A DNA stretch of 64,000 bases from Neodontobutis hainanensis (Eukaryota; Chordata; Actinopteri; Gobiiformes; Odontobutidae): assembly GCA_024349245.1 (NCBI GenBank), contig JALDNG010000015.1:17664001-17728000 (forward strand), read 5' to 3'. The notes under the pieces are model-generated. The model was not told the DNA's origin. It made no database searches and saw only the letters and a list, made by a program, of their open reading frames with translations. A program made the position numbers and the translations under genes. Positions within the stretch are counted from its first letter, which is position 1; the number at the start of each line of letters is the position of its first letter. Of this stretch, positions 49,067-60,785 are shown one piece after another.

Positions 49067-50646
49067 TTATTGCAATACGCAGGACAAATCAGACTGGGTG
49101 TGTAACTGTGCTCCATCGTTTTCACAGGGACTGAAGAACGGGTGGAGCTTGTTAGTGAAGGAGCAGCATGTAAATGTGTAAATAAGATCTGCAACATTAG
49201 GGTCATAAAAGGAGACCAGACCTTCCTCGTAATCCAAAAACACACCCACCTTTTCAGGGTTTGACTTCAGTGAGAGACGCACTAAAGGCTCAGCAGCTGC
49301 GTACCACTCTGTTTTATTTCTCATACCTATCACCCAGTAAGCATTTCCAGGGCTCAGTGCAATTTGTCTGTTAATGTGAAGCTCCTTAGCCAACCCTAAA
49401 GTCCATTTAGACTGGCCTCTAACATCAACCTCAAAGTAAGATTTTCCAGAAGAGAAGCTTTGTCTTCCTAACACACACATACAGTTTGGCTCTTTACCTT
49501 TTGCATTGCCTCGATTTGTAAAAGTAGGGTCAAACATGACATAAACTCTGTGCTTCTGGACTCTTTGCAATTCGGCCACAAATACCATACTCATTTGTTG
49601 ATTGAGAGTTTTTTCCAGCTGGGCAATGGCTCTCACTGCAGACCCCTCATACGTTGGTGGACGGACGCTGACGTTTGTCCAGTCTTTCATGGGTGAAGTA
49701 GTGTTAACCGCATTGCTACAATTCAGCTCAGAGATCTCCTGGTCTAAGTCTTTCATGAAGCCTTTGGCCTTGACCTCTGTGGCTCTCTTCTTCCTGGTTA
49801 TATCTTGGATGAGGCGGTCCAGGTCTTTCTCCACAGACTCCTTCAGAGCAGTGAAGGCCTGGACGCTGTATACAATTTCTATGTTTGCATCTTTGTTACT
49901 GAGCTCCAAAGAGCGAGCTAGCTCCTGGATTTTCTGCTGTCTTATTGTGATCATCTGTTGGATTTCAGTGTCTGTCCTTTGCACAATTTGTTCTGCACCC
50001 TTCAGAGAAACAACAAAAATAACCTGGTGTAAATATAAAAAGTGCAACTGTATTCTTATCTTCAGAATTTAACACTAAATACATTTTTTTTAACCAGAAA
50101 TTATTACAGTACAGCATATGTAGGTTACTTCAGAGAACAACAGTTTTATGAGAGGGGCCAAAGATTTATAGTTTCGATTCAGTAACATACCATATATACC
50201 CCCAGGTTTTCCTGTGGGTTGATAAGTTGATGTCTTTTTAAAATTGCCATGGTCAGATGTGGCTCCAGGTGAGTCTCACAGTACGAGGCCAGACAAACCA
50301 GGCAGGACTTCAGGGCCTTGAGTTTGGGATCAGTGCAGAAGTCACAGAGGATTTCTCCTGGTTTTGCAGCTTGTTCCTCTGAGTTACTGTTGGCTTTGTG
50401 TTGAGCCGACTGTCTGAAGTGAGCAGCCATCTCAGAGATGAAAATGTTGACCTTCAGCTCTGGTCTAGTGTTAAAATCGTGTTTACAGTAGGGGCAATTA
50501 TAGTTTACATTATTAGAGAAAAATTCATTGATGCAGTTTTTGCAGAAGTTGTGTCCACATGGTAAAGTGACTGGCTCAGTGAACACGTCGAGACAGATGG
50601 AGCACAGGAACTGGTCTTCAGACAGATGACAGGTGGCAGTGGCCAT
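49067..50646 (-). CDS. Second TRIM gene, lacks B-box 2; possibly decaying
   Basis: Exon 50200-50646 (149 codons) and exon 49067-49999 join in frame through a 200-bp intron (donor GTATAT, acceptor TCTCTGAAG), predicting about 459 residues. The RING and first zinc motif are almost identical to the neighbouring TRIM, with all eight RING ligands kept. Sequence then jumps from PQENLG straight to GAEQIVQRTD, so B-box 2 is absent and the intron shows no trace of it. The coiled coil is shortened, the PRY part is mostly missing, and the SPRY (LGRQSFSSGKSYFEVDVRG) is clearly diverged from copy 1. The last residues after FFSPCEND look frame-shifted: the next frame gives SYTPSLICPAY, nearer the usual SPRY end. 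It may be a working RING-coiled-coil-SPRY protein or a pseudogene. Confidence 0.55.
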
Positions 50647-50659
50647 AGCTACACTCCAA

Positions 50660-51740
50660 AACACATAAAAGGTGAAGGTCAAGAGTGACTCAGCTGAGAG
50701 GCACTTTTATCCATGTATATGTATAAATAACTTTACAATACAAAGACGTGAGACTATATTAGTTGCTACAATTGACGTTTCATCTGTTTAAAGCGCACAA
50801 ATATAATAGAAAATAGCCTTAGCATTTCCTGTTGGAGAAAATCCAAGGTTTTGTAAACAAGTAACACACTACCAAACCGAATAAGAGCTTTCCTCACCTG
50901 CGTGGAAAAGAAAATGTTACGGTACCTTTGGTTGATTCGAAAATGAACGACTTTTCTGTTGGTGAAAAAGACAAGCTATCATATATCTGTCATATGACCA
51001 CGTTAACGACCATAAAAGGTCTCCGTCTGTTGCTCCTCCCCTGATACGCAGAACTAAAAATACAAATAATACAACAAATTATTCTTATTTACCTTTAAAA
51101 CTAGTCTGTCTCGTAAAAGACCGGGCTGAAACAGGCACTCACTGTTTTCAAAACTCACACTTTTTATTCATTAAATCAAATCTGCAGTTATGTAGAATAT
51201 CCACTAGAGGGCACACACAGCACGAATGTATTTCCTGCTGAAGTAACACTCATCTTTATTTATAAAATACAATCCAAAACTTTGGTGATGTATTATAGAT
51301 TAATTATCTAACATCAATTTATATGACCTAAAGAATGCATAATTTCTCTGCGCATTATTTCATAAAAATGTTAAAACCCACAAGCTGTGGGTCAAACTTT
51401 ACAAGAAAACAGTTTAATACACCTATCAGCCCACTGGGTAAATGTTCTGTTAATATTAGTCATCTATAACCTGTGTATGTGGTCACAGGTCAAAAATGAA
51501 TATTCTTCAAACAAATTGTTATTAGATTACACATAGACAAGTTAGATTGGATCAAATAAATGCAGGCCTATCAAAACTTACTCTTAAAACTACTGCATTT
51601 GACTCCTAAAATGCCTAATATTGCATCAAGAGTATTGTGGTCAACTCATAACATAACATCAGGACTGCACTTTTATATAATTAACCTACAAACATGTGAT
51701 TGAGGAAGGATGGCTGACCAACACTAAGTAAGAGTGGTGT
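50660..51740. other. Upstream flank of the second TRIM gene
   Basis: A donor-like CACGCAG|GTGAGG near 50899 could end a leader exon. Only a weak GAAAATGAA match lies beyond it, at about 50938-50946, unlike the strong ISRE-like element of copy 1. Otherwise nothing is recognised. Confidence 0.35.
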
Positions 51741-51774
51741 AGGTTGTTAGGTTAGTGGTTAACCTAAATGCTAA

Positions 51775-51990
51775 GTACTGATTTCTTGATTGGACAGTTG
51801 GACAGAAGCTGCACCTATCCATCAGTCAACCTCCCGGTCCCTCTTTCCCTCACTCGTGAACAAGACCCCAAGATACTTAAACTCTTACACATAATGCAGG
51901 AGCTCTCTACCAACCTGAAGGGGGAAGCCACTCTTTTCCGGCTAAAAAATCATGGCCTCGGACTTGGAGGTGCTCATCCCAGCCTCGTTT
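51775..51990 (+). repeat. Probable non-LTR retrotransposon or other fish repeat fragment
   Basis: Contains CCCTCACTCGTGAACAAGAC and CATGGCCTCGGACTTGGAGG, strings I associate with a widespread fish repeat. No intact frame; class uncertain. Confidence 0.4.
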
Positions 51991-52239
51991 TCAAAATGTT
52001 TTGCACAATGCTATGCTATTTATCTAAACTAAAACCAATTATTTGTATTCATTTTTATTGCAAATACTGTAGTGTAATTAGAATTTATTCATTTTAATTT
52101 GCATGTGTTTATTTGGGGGACACAGTAAAACGTAACCGCAACATCAACATCTTAAGTAGTTGCAATCACTGCAGTGAACATGTAACTTCTGTAGGTTCCT
52201 TGGAGAGCTTTCTACATTTATCTTGTAAAAACTGTTTAT

Positions 52240-54330
52240 TTGGGCCCCTCTACGACCTGCTGTCGGTCACATTCAATTCAAACATGATGCCAACATGGCT
52301 GCAAACACTCCCTACTACTCTCAGGAAAACATAGCCCCTCAAAGTCAATTGTGTTGTATATGAAGAGCTGGCCTCTGTTGCCCCGTCTGGAGCCTTTTCA
52401 CGTGCTGACATTAGAGTTCCCCCCTCTTTCCCAGAGTCGACATGAGCAAAGTGAGCGCAGTGAAAGGCCCGGAGAGCTTCCATTTGGCGACTGGCAGCCT
52501 CAGGTCTTGTGTCTGCGTGACACTATGGCCCACTACAAAAGCCTTTCTTGAGCAGCAGAATAACACTTGGGAAAAAGGAGGTGGTGCGAGTTGTAGAGGA
52601 GGGGGATTTAAGACTCAAAAAGGGGGCTCTGGCTTTTGAATCCGGCCCCGCGCAGATGTACAGGGCAGGATTAGGCTATGACGTTCAGCCGGCTCGAGCT
52701 CCACTGTGGCCTTTTGTGGCTCCCAGCTTCCTCGGGGCGGCAATGAGCTGCCAAGGCTCATAATAGTGCAGCAATGTCCCCCACTGCTGCTCATTCTCAG
52801 AATCTCACACCCAGAGCTCGCTCAGAGGATATGATGGGGAGTCAGTGTAACCAAATAAGGCCAAGCTCAACCTGCACCACCATTTTGTCGTACTAAAGAC
52901 TGGTCGCTTTTTCAACGTCAAGCTCTGGTTTTGAATTCAACCCATTTTGACAATATCTTGTCTTAGTCCACCTCATAGTGTGACTGGATAAAAATGTGAA
53001 ATACAAGATAGCTCTTTTTTATGTGTTTTTTCTTTTCATGTGCCACACCTCCCTCTTTCATACAGTACTACCAAACTGGTCACAAGGTTGTCATTGGAGT
53101 TGATTTGGGTGTGCAGTATTGTAGTGTGTTGTATTTTAGGATTGTTCCCTGGTTTTGTATCATAAAATGGTTTCGACTCAGTCTCAGATAAATGGCCATG
53201 GGATTGTTCTTTTATGTCAGTGATTTAACTAATGAAAATATTGTACAGTAGGATGTAAGACCTTTTGCTTTGAATGAGTGCAAAAAAGAAACAAAAATGC
53301 ACTTTTCCTTCTGTCATGCTCAGTTAGTCCATTTTGTGTAGATACAATAATACAATAGTGTTTAAATTCACCTGTTGACTGCCTTTTTCTGGAAAGGGTC
53401 ATTCCTAGTTTAATTGAATTTTTAATTCCTGATTCAAAGATTGCGACACAGGCTTATATCACTTCCTGGTCCTCACTTATCATCCTGGCACTGAATGAGA
53501 GAGGGAGAAGCACGTATTCTCAGAGCGCATTGTGGCGAGGAATGCCATTGAATTTGGTGTTTTTCATGAGCCAGCCTCTTTTGTGTGCAGGCTAAGGAAG
53601 TCCATTGTGCAGGCAGACACCCTGAGAAAAGAGGCAAGCTTGGTGCTGTTGTCTGCCGGTGCTTCTGCAGAGCTCAAGCCTAAAAAAGCCTTGAATGAAG
53701 CTCTGCCATCGGAAGCAGCCGGCCCGAATCCCAGAGACAATGCAACTGGGCAACTTTGAAGACCAGTAACAATTAAAAATGCAGCTTCAGTGTATTAATT
53801 ATGCATTCATTCTTTTGTCTTGGGGTTTTTTTATTCCTCGGGGCGTGGAGGAATGAGGAGCCGTGAAGGTTTGGGATTCAACAGGTCTGAGGCAGAGGAG
53901 ATTATAGTTTCAAAAACAAGACGCTGAAGCTGAAAATTCACTGGAGAAATGTGTGCTTGTGAGATTTAAGGCGACGCTGCAGGAAGTTGGAAAATTGTGC
54001 CACTCATTAAAAACAGCATTCAGCCCCATCAGTTGCAGCTCTAAGGCCATGTTGCTAGGAAACTCGGAGTTACAGCTCGGTGTCGCACAGTTTTTTTCTT
54101 ATTTTTATTTTGGTACTTTTCCTCCCTTCTGCCTTAAACAAGGGAGGACACATAAAGCAGCTCTCTGAAGGCATTGAAGTGCATTTCTGCTGGCTGCCGG
54201 CTCTGTCAGGTGGCTCTGTTGTGCTCCCAGTGACCAGCAATTGCAAATGGCTCCTTTTTGCTCCAGTGGGAAGGTTTATTCAAGAAAAGCCAACAGCACT
54301 TTGAAAAATCGCTCTGTCACAGTAAATTCA
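52240..54330. other. Gene-free block with the look of conserved noncoding DNA
   Basis: About 2 kb of balanced-composition, high-complexity DNA without repeats or exons in splice context, set in AT-rich surroundings. Examples are 53520-53770 and 54150-54330. Such blocks often are long-range enhancers of developmental genes. This rests on appearance only; no alignment was possible. Confidence 0.3.
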
Positions 54331-55984
54331 GCCTAGTTTCAAAGCACTAAGAACAGAAAACTGCAGAGTCGGCCCCTGCTGTAAACTTCAAATAGAAAGA
54401 TAGCAACAGTGTCAAGTGAGGCATGAGCAGACACACCGGATCCAGTGTCCCAGAGAAAAGACCGGCAGCAGAGATCAATGTTAATTATAGCTTTGGATGC
54501 AGTGAACAAATGATGGGATATGATGATGAAGTTTGGTCAACGCTACAGTCTATTGTATTTTCCATTGTGTAACTTATTTTCATTTCACTTTTCACTCTAA
54601 TGACCCTCCAAGTCATATCTGTGTCTGAGTAGAATATAGTTATTGATTTTGGCATAGTGTCATTAAAGAAGTGTCTATTATGGTGCAGTGCAGAGTATTG
54701 ACAGCATCTAGTGGTCACATTACAGATAACAACATCCCCAGACACCTCCTCCAGCTCCAGTCATGAGACATCATTCTCTGTAGATATGCTCCAGCCACCT
54801 TGAGCATCTGTTTTACTTTTCTTGCATAGACAGAAGAAGTTATTGACCCAAAAGTCTTTGAATTGACTCCTGATGTTCCCCGCAAAGCTGCGTCAGTCCG
54901 ACTGAGATTGGATCAGAGTGTTTAAACAAAAACTAAAGACTATAGTGGATTTTGTAATGACAATCAATGACTACATCTCTTTCTTATTCATGCTTGATCC
55001 CTTCATCCTTTGGCAACAATAATTACCAGGACTAGTTATTTTATATTGAGAATTGTTTTGTACTATCTCACATAAGAGTGTCATATTTTCAAATGCTCGT
55101 TTCTTCCATATGGTTCCTGGTGTGGACGGCACTTCTGACAGCTTTGATTTAGTGCCTTCTCTAAAACTGACAAAATGACTTTCTGCTGGGAGTTTTCTGC
55201 TCCAGCTCAAGCACATTTAACTTTTCTGATGGTGTTTAGTGTGGAGCGTGAGGTGTCAGAGGTCACATGTGTTGGCAGCATGTTAAACTAGATGTGAACA
55301 TGTGTTTCATATACAGACCCCTGGTTCAATATACGGCTCATTAGAGCTGCCAGAGACTGAGAGGCAGAGGTCCTGAAGTTGGATTGAGCTGAAGTATCTG
55401 ACACATTCCTGCCTCTTTATTAAGGTGATCTGTGACCCTGTTTATCCCAAAATACTGGGTTTTTCTATTGTGTGCCTGTGTATGTGGCTGCATGTAAGGG
55501 ACCTTGTAGCGATTGGAGAGACCACTTAGTGCTCTTCGGCTCTCGTACAGATAAAAGCGAACCAGACCTGCTGTTGGCTGAAGCCTCCTCCAGTGGAGAG
55601 GCTGGAGAGGAGCGTTTTGTTCGGCCGCTGTTATGCAGAGAGCAGCCCGACCGCACAAAGACATCGAGTAATAACAGTTAATCTTCGCCAGTGTTCAATG
55701 ACTGCCAACCGAGCGGGTACGATTCAGGCCCGTCCCAACAATGGCAACTAAAGATCAAAGTCTGAGGAAATGCGGAGCGGCCTGTTCCCCTCACCTAAAT
55801 CAACACGACTTGTGCAGAAAGTAAACATGGTCTGTCAAATAAACCGATTTGACCAACCCACATTTACATTTTATTGAAACCTTCACTTGTTTAGCATTAA
55901 AGGATGGACTCCTGACCTTACAGGACTGAATGTTGTTTATGAAGGTTGCATTAACACATGCAAAATATACACATAGAATCCCAT
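54331..55984. other. Intergenic, nothing recognised
   Basis: No exon, RNA gene or repeat that I can name. Confidence 0.4.
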
Positions 55985-56490
55985 GGAACACTTTACATTT
56001 ACATTAAGTCATTTAGCAGAGGCTTTAATCCAAAGCAACTTACAAGTGAGGAAAACAATGAAAAAGGAAAACACAAAGTAACAAAAAGCATAAGTGCACT
56101 AAAAACTAGTCAGTTTAAACCCAGTACAGTATACAAAGCTAAATATTTGTTGAAAAGGAATAGATAAAAAGGAAGTAGAATTCAGTGTTTGTCAGTCAGG
56201 TGTTTACCCGAAGAGATGTGTTTTCAGGCGTTTTTTAAAGATGGCTACAGAATCTGCTGATCTTGTAGCAGCAGGTAGATTATTCCACCAATGTGGAACA
56301 GATCCAGAGGTTTGGTTGTGCAGGCAGGGGGTCCAGCCAGAAGAGCATTGCAATAATCCAGTTTGGACAAGACAAGAGCCTGGACTAGGTTTTGTGTAGA
56401 GTGCTCAGATAGGAAATGTCTAATTTTCCTAATGTTGTAGAAGAGCACATTATATGGGACAATATCTGATACACTGTCCACAATAAAGAT
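55985..56490 (-). repeat. Composite fish repeat with LINE reverse-transcriptase end
   Basis: 55995-56050 carries TCATTTAGCAGAGGC and TCCAAAGCAACTTACAAG, a very common fish repeat core. On the minus strand 56300-56450 encodes NIRKIRHFLSEHSTQNLVQA and LSKLDYCNALLAGPPA. This is the C-terminal part of an L2-type LINE reverse transcriptase, after which the frame breaks up. It is a dead fragment. Confidence 0.75.
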
Positions 56491-59400
56491 AATAGCACAA
56501 CACAGTGATTTTACAGCTATTAATTTACAAAAGATCAGGATATCTGTGAAAATGTAGTGTTATTTTAATGTAATTTATGTGAAATAAACAATAGCAATAC
56601 ATACAACATCTTACCTCTAATATAATATATCACAAATAACTGCTTCATTCATGTAGCAATCACACCGATGCACAAGACCGTAACAACATGGCAGCAGTTT
56701 TATTTTTATTCAAATGAATCCATTGTCATAATTCTCAAGGGAAAATTACAAAATGAAAAGTCATATCACTGTTTCAACATTGAACAACACATCTGTTTCT
56801 ACACTGTTTAATCTCATTTTGTTCTCATATGCGACAAAGGTACAGACTTGCAGTGCACATCCTTTTCATTTGCAGACGGTTCCTCCCTCGGATGAAGTTA
56901 CGTGGGAAAAAGGCCCGTCCATTGAGACAATTAGACAACATCAAACCCCTCAGGGAAGATTCCCATTGAGTTTTACAGGACAACAGATTGTAACAGCATT
57001 TAGTTTGTAAGGTTTACTTTTGACTTTGCTGAGCTCAGTCCAAGAGTTTAACTGCTGTATCACAATGTCTACATTTCACAGTGAACATTACAGACAGATG
57101 AGCAGTCATTTTGTCTTTGCTGTTTTAAAGATGAGATGTCTGACCCTGCCAACATTATCTGGTATCCCAACTCTTTTACCCAATCAGAAGAGAGAACTCC
57201 TTACAACAGCTTGTACTGTGTGCTTTGTTCACTGGGTAGAGGAGGTGAAGACTAGTAACTCTTCTCAGTAGTGTGTACATTTCTTTTCTGTAAAAGAAGA
57301 TGAATGAGGATGAAATGTCGAATGAGGATGACTCACTGCTGCTTTCTTTGTGCGATAGAAATTCAAAATCCTATATTTGTACTCAGTGTCAGTGTGTACT
57401 TTAGTTAACATATTTTTTAGGTAAATGAGACTCTGTTAACCCTCTTGTGCTTTGTTAACAAATGCAATGTTAAAAAAAAACTGACTGAAAGTTAGTTACA
57501 CTCAAAAATTACACTCAAATTGTTACGAATATTCCTTTTGGGCACAAAGAATTTCAATGTGCCATAGCTTTCTGTCCAATTTTAATTAAAGTATATCGAC
57601 TTGTGTTTAAAGACTGGCATGGTGTCACCAGATTCTTGCTGGTGCAGGCCTGCTTCAGCGGTGGCAGTGCAGATTGAGGATAATCTCTCCGTGGTCGATA
57701 CATGGATTGAGGTAATGAGGTCATGTCACACAGAGCAGACTGGGGTGTCATTAAACACCCCCCAAAGCCTTGATCATTACCACTGTACAATACCCCCTCC
57801 CCCCTCCCCCCTTATACAGACAAGTCAGGGGTCAAAAGTCGGGCCATGGAGCTGGTTCACTGGGCTCTGGGGATGGATCCATTGATGTCCATTAATCATG
57901 GAGGTCACAAAGCGTAACATTATAAGCACATCTTAAAAAGTTAATAGCAGGGGAATTCAACTTTTAAACTATTTAAATCATCTAGAGACCTCCTCCTCCA
58001 TCTGATTTAGTCCAGCTTTGCACAATGCTTGGTTTGGTTAATGATTATGAATTTTCATGAGCTGAACTCAACGGTCTAAGACTTTTTCTATGAACACAAA
58101 AAGCCAAATATTGTTCACAAATCTGTCCAAATCTGTGTTAGTGAGCACTTCTCCTTTACCAAGATAATCCATCCACCTCAGAGGTGTGGCATATCAAGAC
58201 GCTGATTAGAGAGCATGATTATTGCATCTTAGGCTGGCCACAATAAAAGGCCACTCTAAAATGTGCAGTTTTAAAACAGCACAATGTCACAAGTTTTGAG
58301 GGAGTGAGCATGAATGTCAATCAGAGCTGTTGCCCATGAACTGATGGTTAATTTCGCTAACGTAAGCCGTCTCCAAAGGTGTTTCAGATATATAAAAATA
58401 TATAAAATATTATGTGCCTATTACTGTTGTGATGACATCTGAAAATTACAGCTAAAGAGACAAAGTCTACGTTAATGTCCCGCAGACAAAAATGTTTCTT
58501 GAGCACATGGCACTGTACCACATCACAATCATAATACAGTAACTCAACATCGAACTGCAGTGTGCTTTTGGTCTCTTCACAGATGTCCCTGGTCCGCTTC
58601 CTGTCCTGATCAGTGAGTGTCCGGCGGCTGATGTTGTGCTCTGCCTGTGCAGTCAATAATGTGTGGAGGACTGCTCTAAAACAGGTCTTTTCCTCTACAG
58701 CTCGTTGTGTCCTACAAACAGTTCTCTCTGGTTTCGGTTTCTGTTTGTTGATATGGGCAGGGCACCGTGAGAAAGGCCTCAGCTCAATGAGTCACAGTAA
58801 ATAGGTGAAAGAGACAAAAATCTTACTATCTGGCTTTTTTGTTTCCCTCGGGAGAACATTTCAGGTCACAGGCTCAGGCTGGAGAGAAAAATAACTCTCA
58901 GCCTCTGTGCAGTTTGCAGGAAAGTCATGGAAAAGTGCTCGAAAGCTCCCCAAAAATGCCTGAATGGGGGCACTGTGGGAGTACAACCAATTTTATTAGC
59001 CTTCTTGGAAACATTCAACATAACAAGTGGAAAGCAGTTTCTGCATAAATTAAAGATAATCCAGAGTAAATTATGCAAATGTATTCGCTGAGATAAAGGA
59101 GGGGGCGTTGTGGTGGTTTATTGTGAGGTTAAAAAATCTGAGCCAGTGGTTGACGCTGAACTGAGGGAAGGTTTTAAAAGTTTGTGAAAGCTCAGTTTGT
59201 GATGAAACAACAGTGGGATGAGAGCAGAGAAAACAACTCAAACTCAACAAACATCAAACAAACATTAGCTTTGGATACGGTTTCAGTTCAAATCTGGGAA
59301 AAGTGTGAGACATAATGCCACAAGAGTGGTCCATTAGATCAACAATACTATTTACCATGTTATCATATAGTAACCATCCCTCTGACCTGCGGGCTGATAC

Positions 59401-59600
59401 TCCCCTCTATAATGTAAATATCTGAGATGAGTGGCTCTATGATAATGGGTTTCTTTATGCAACCATGTAATATGCATTAAGAAGTTTGGGCTCCATGTCA
59501 CTATTTCTCATGTTTTTCCAGAATGATGCAAAGAGAAGTGATGAGCATTATAAAAAGTGGAAGGGACGAACCGCTGTTAACATTGTGATATGTTATGTTA
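56491..59600. other. Intergenic, possible conserved noncoding blocks
   Basis: No exon recognised. 57600-57860 and 58150-58370 are less AT-rich and complex in the same way as the 52-54 kb block. A C-rich stretch (CCCCCTCCCCCCTCC) is at about 57789-57811. Confidence 0.3.
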
Positions 59601-59604
59601 CCTC

Positions 59605-60715
59605 ATCAATCAATCAATATTTATTTATATAGCACCTTCCAACAACCACAGATTGAACCAAGGTGCTTAACAACATTAATAAAACATATTTACACAATAA
59701 AAACAGAGCAGTGTCACAGAACCATTAAGTGCAAAAGCCATCTTAAATAAATAGGTTTTAAGTTTGGCTTTAAACAGAGGCCGGTCAGTGATGGACCGTA
59801 ACTCAACAGGCAACGACTTCCAGAGTTTAGGACCGGCCACTGCAAAAGAACGATCACCCCACTGTTTGAACCGGGACCGGGGCACCTTCAGCAGATGTTG
59901 GCCAGCAGAACGTAGAGCTCTGCTGGGTTGGTGAGGGGTGAGAATCTCACACAGATAAGAAGGTGCAAGGCCACATTAAGATTTTAAAATGAATTCTAAA
60001 CTGGACAGGGAGCCAGTGCAGGGAGTACAGGACAGGTGTGATGTGCTCGTGTTTACGACTGTTAGTTAGCAGTCGAGCAGCAGAATTTTGCACAAGCTAC
60101 AAACGGTGAAGTCCAGTTTGGTTAACTCCCACATAGAGTGCATTGCAGTAGTCTATGCGGGAGCTGATAAAAGCATGGATGGCTTTCTCCAGGTCAGCAC
60201 GACTTAAAAAGGGTTTAACCTTTGAAAGGAGGCGAAGCTGAAAAAAGCTTGCCCTAACCACAGAATCTATTTGTTTGTCAAATTTTAGACTGCTGTCTAG
60301 TTTTACCCACAGATTTTTGACAACATGGTTATGATGGGGGGCCAAAGCAAAAGGACCAGGAGCTAAGACACGGGGCAGGTTGGATGTGCCAAGCACAATA
60401 TATTCAGTTTTATCCTCATTCAAACAAAGGGAATTCTAGAACAGCCACAGTTTGATGTCTTCTAAGCATCTGTTGATGGTCTGAAGACTGTCAGGACAAG
60501 CAGGGACAACCGGAAGGTAAACCGGAAGGTCGTCTGCGTACAGATGAAAGGACATATTGTGTTTTGAAATAACTGCACCTAACGGCAGCAAATACAAGGG
60601 AAATAAAACAGGGCCCAAAATGGAACCTTGTGGCACACCAGAGGTCAAGGGGGCCGAGGAGGAGGAGAGGTCACCAATCCTAACATGTCTCTCATGAAAA
60701 ATTCTGAACTACAGT
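59605..60715 (-). mobile_element. 5'-truncated L2/Rex-like LINE
   Basis: Minus-strand reverse transcriptase pieces in order: 60436-60660 (SGVPQGSILGPVLF, then the catalytic YADD box), 60097-60423 (KVKPFLSRADLEKAIHAF; RIDYCNALYVG), an intervening degraded part (ITPVLYSLHWLPVQFRIHFK) and 59676-59885 (PRSRFKQWGDRSFAVAGPKL). The 3' end near 59605 reads like a LINE tail (CTATATAAATAAATATTG). Stops and frame shifts between pieces show it is inactive. The N-terminal endonuclease part is absent, as is usual after 5' truncation. Confidence 0.88.
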
Positions 60716-60732
60716 TTGCCCAGAATGTTTAA

Positions 60733-60785
60733 GGTATAAGATAAGATAGGACTTTATTGACCCACAGAGGGGAGGTCATTTAATG
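60733..60785 (-). repeat. 3' tail of another retroposon
   Basis: The minus strand reads CTGTGGGTCAATAAAGTCCT, then TATCTTATCTTATACC, a retroposon 3' end with a short tandem tail. It lies just beyond the truncated 5' end of the LINE. Confidence 0.5.

Noticed and set aside
49602..50072. Plus-strand open frame of 156 codons
   Set aside because: It is antisense to the coiled-coil exon of the second TRIM gene; hydrophobic antisense frames are common opposite charged coiled coils.
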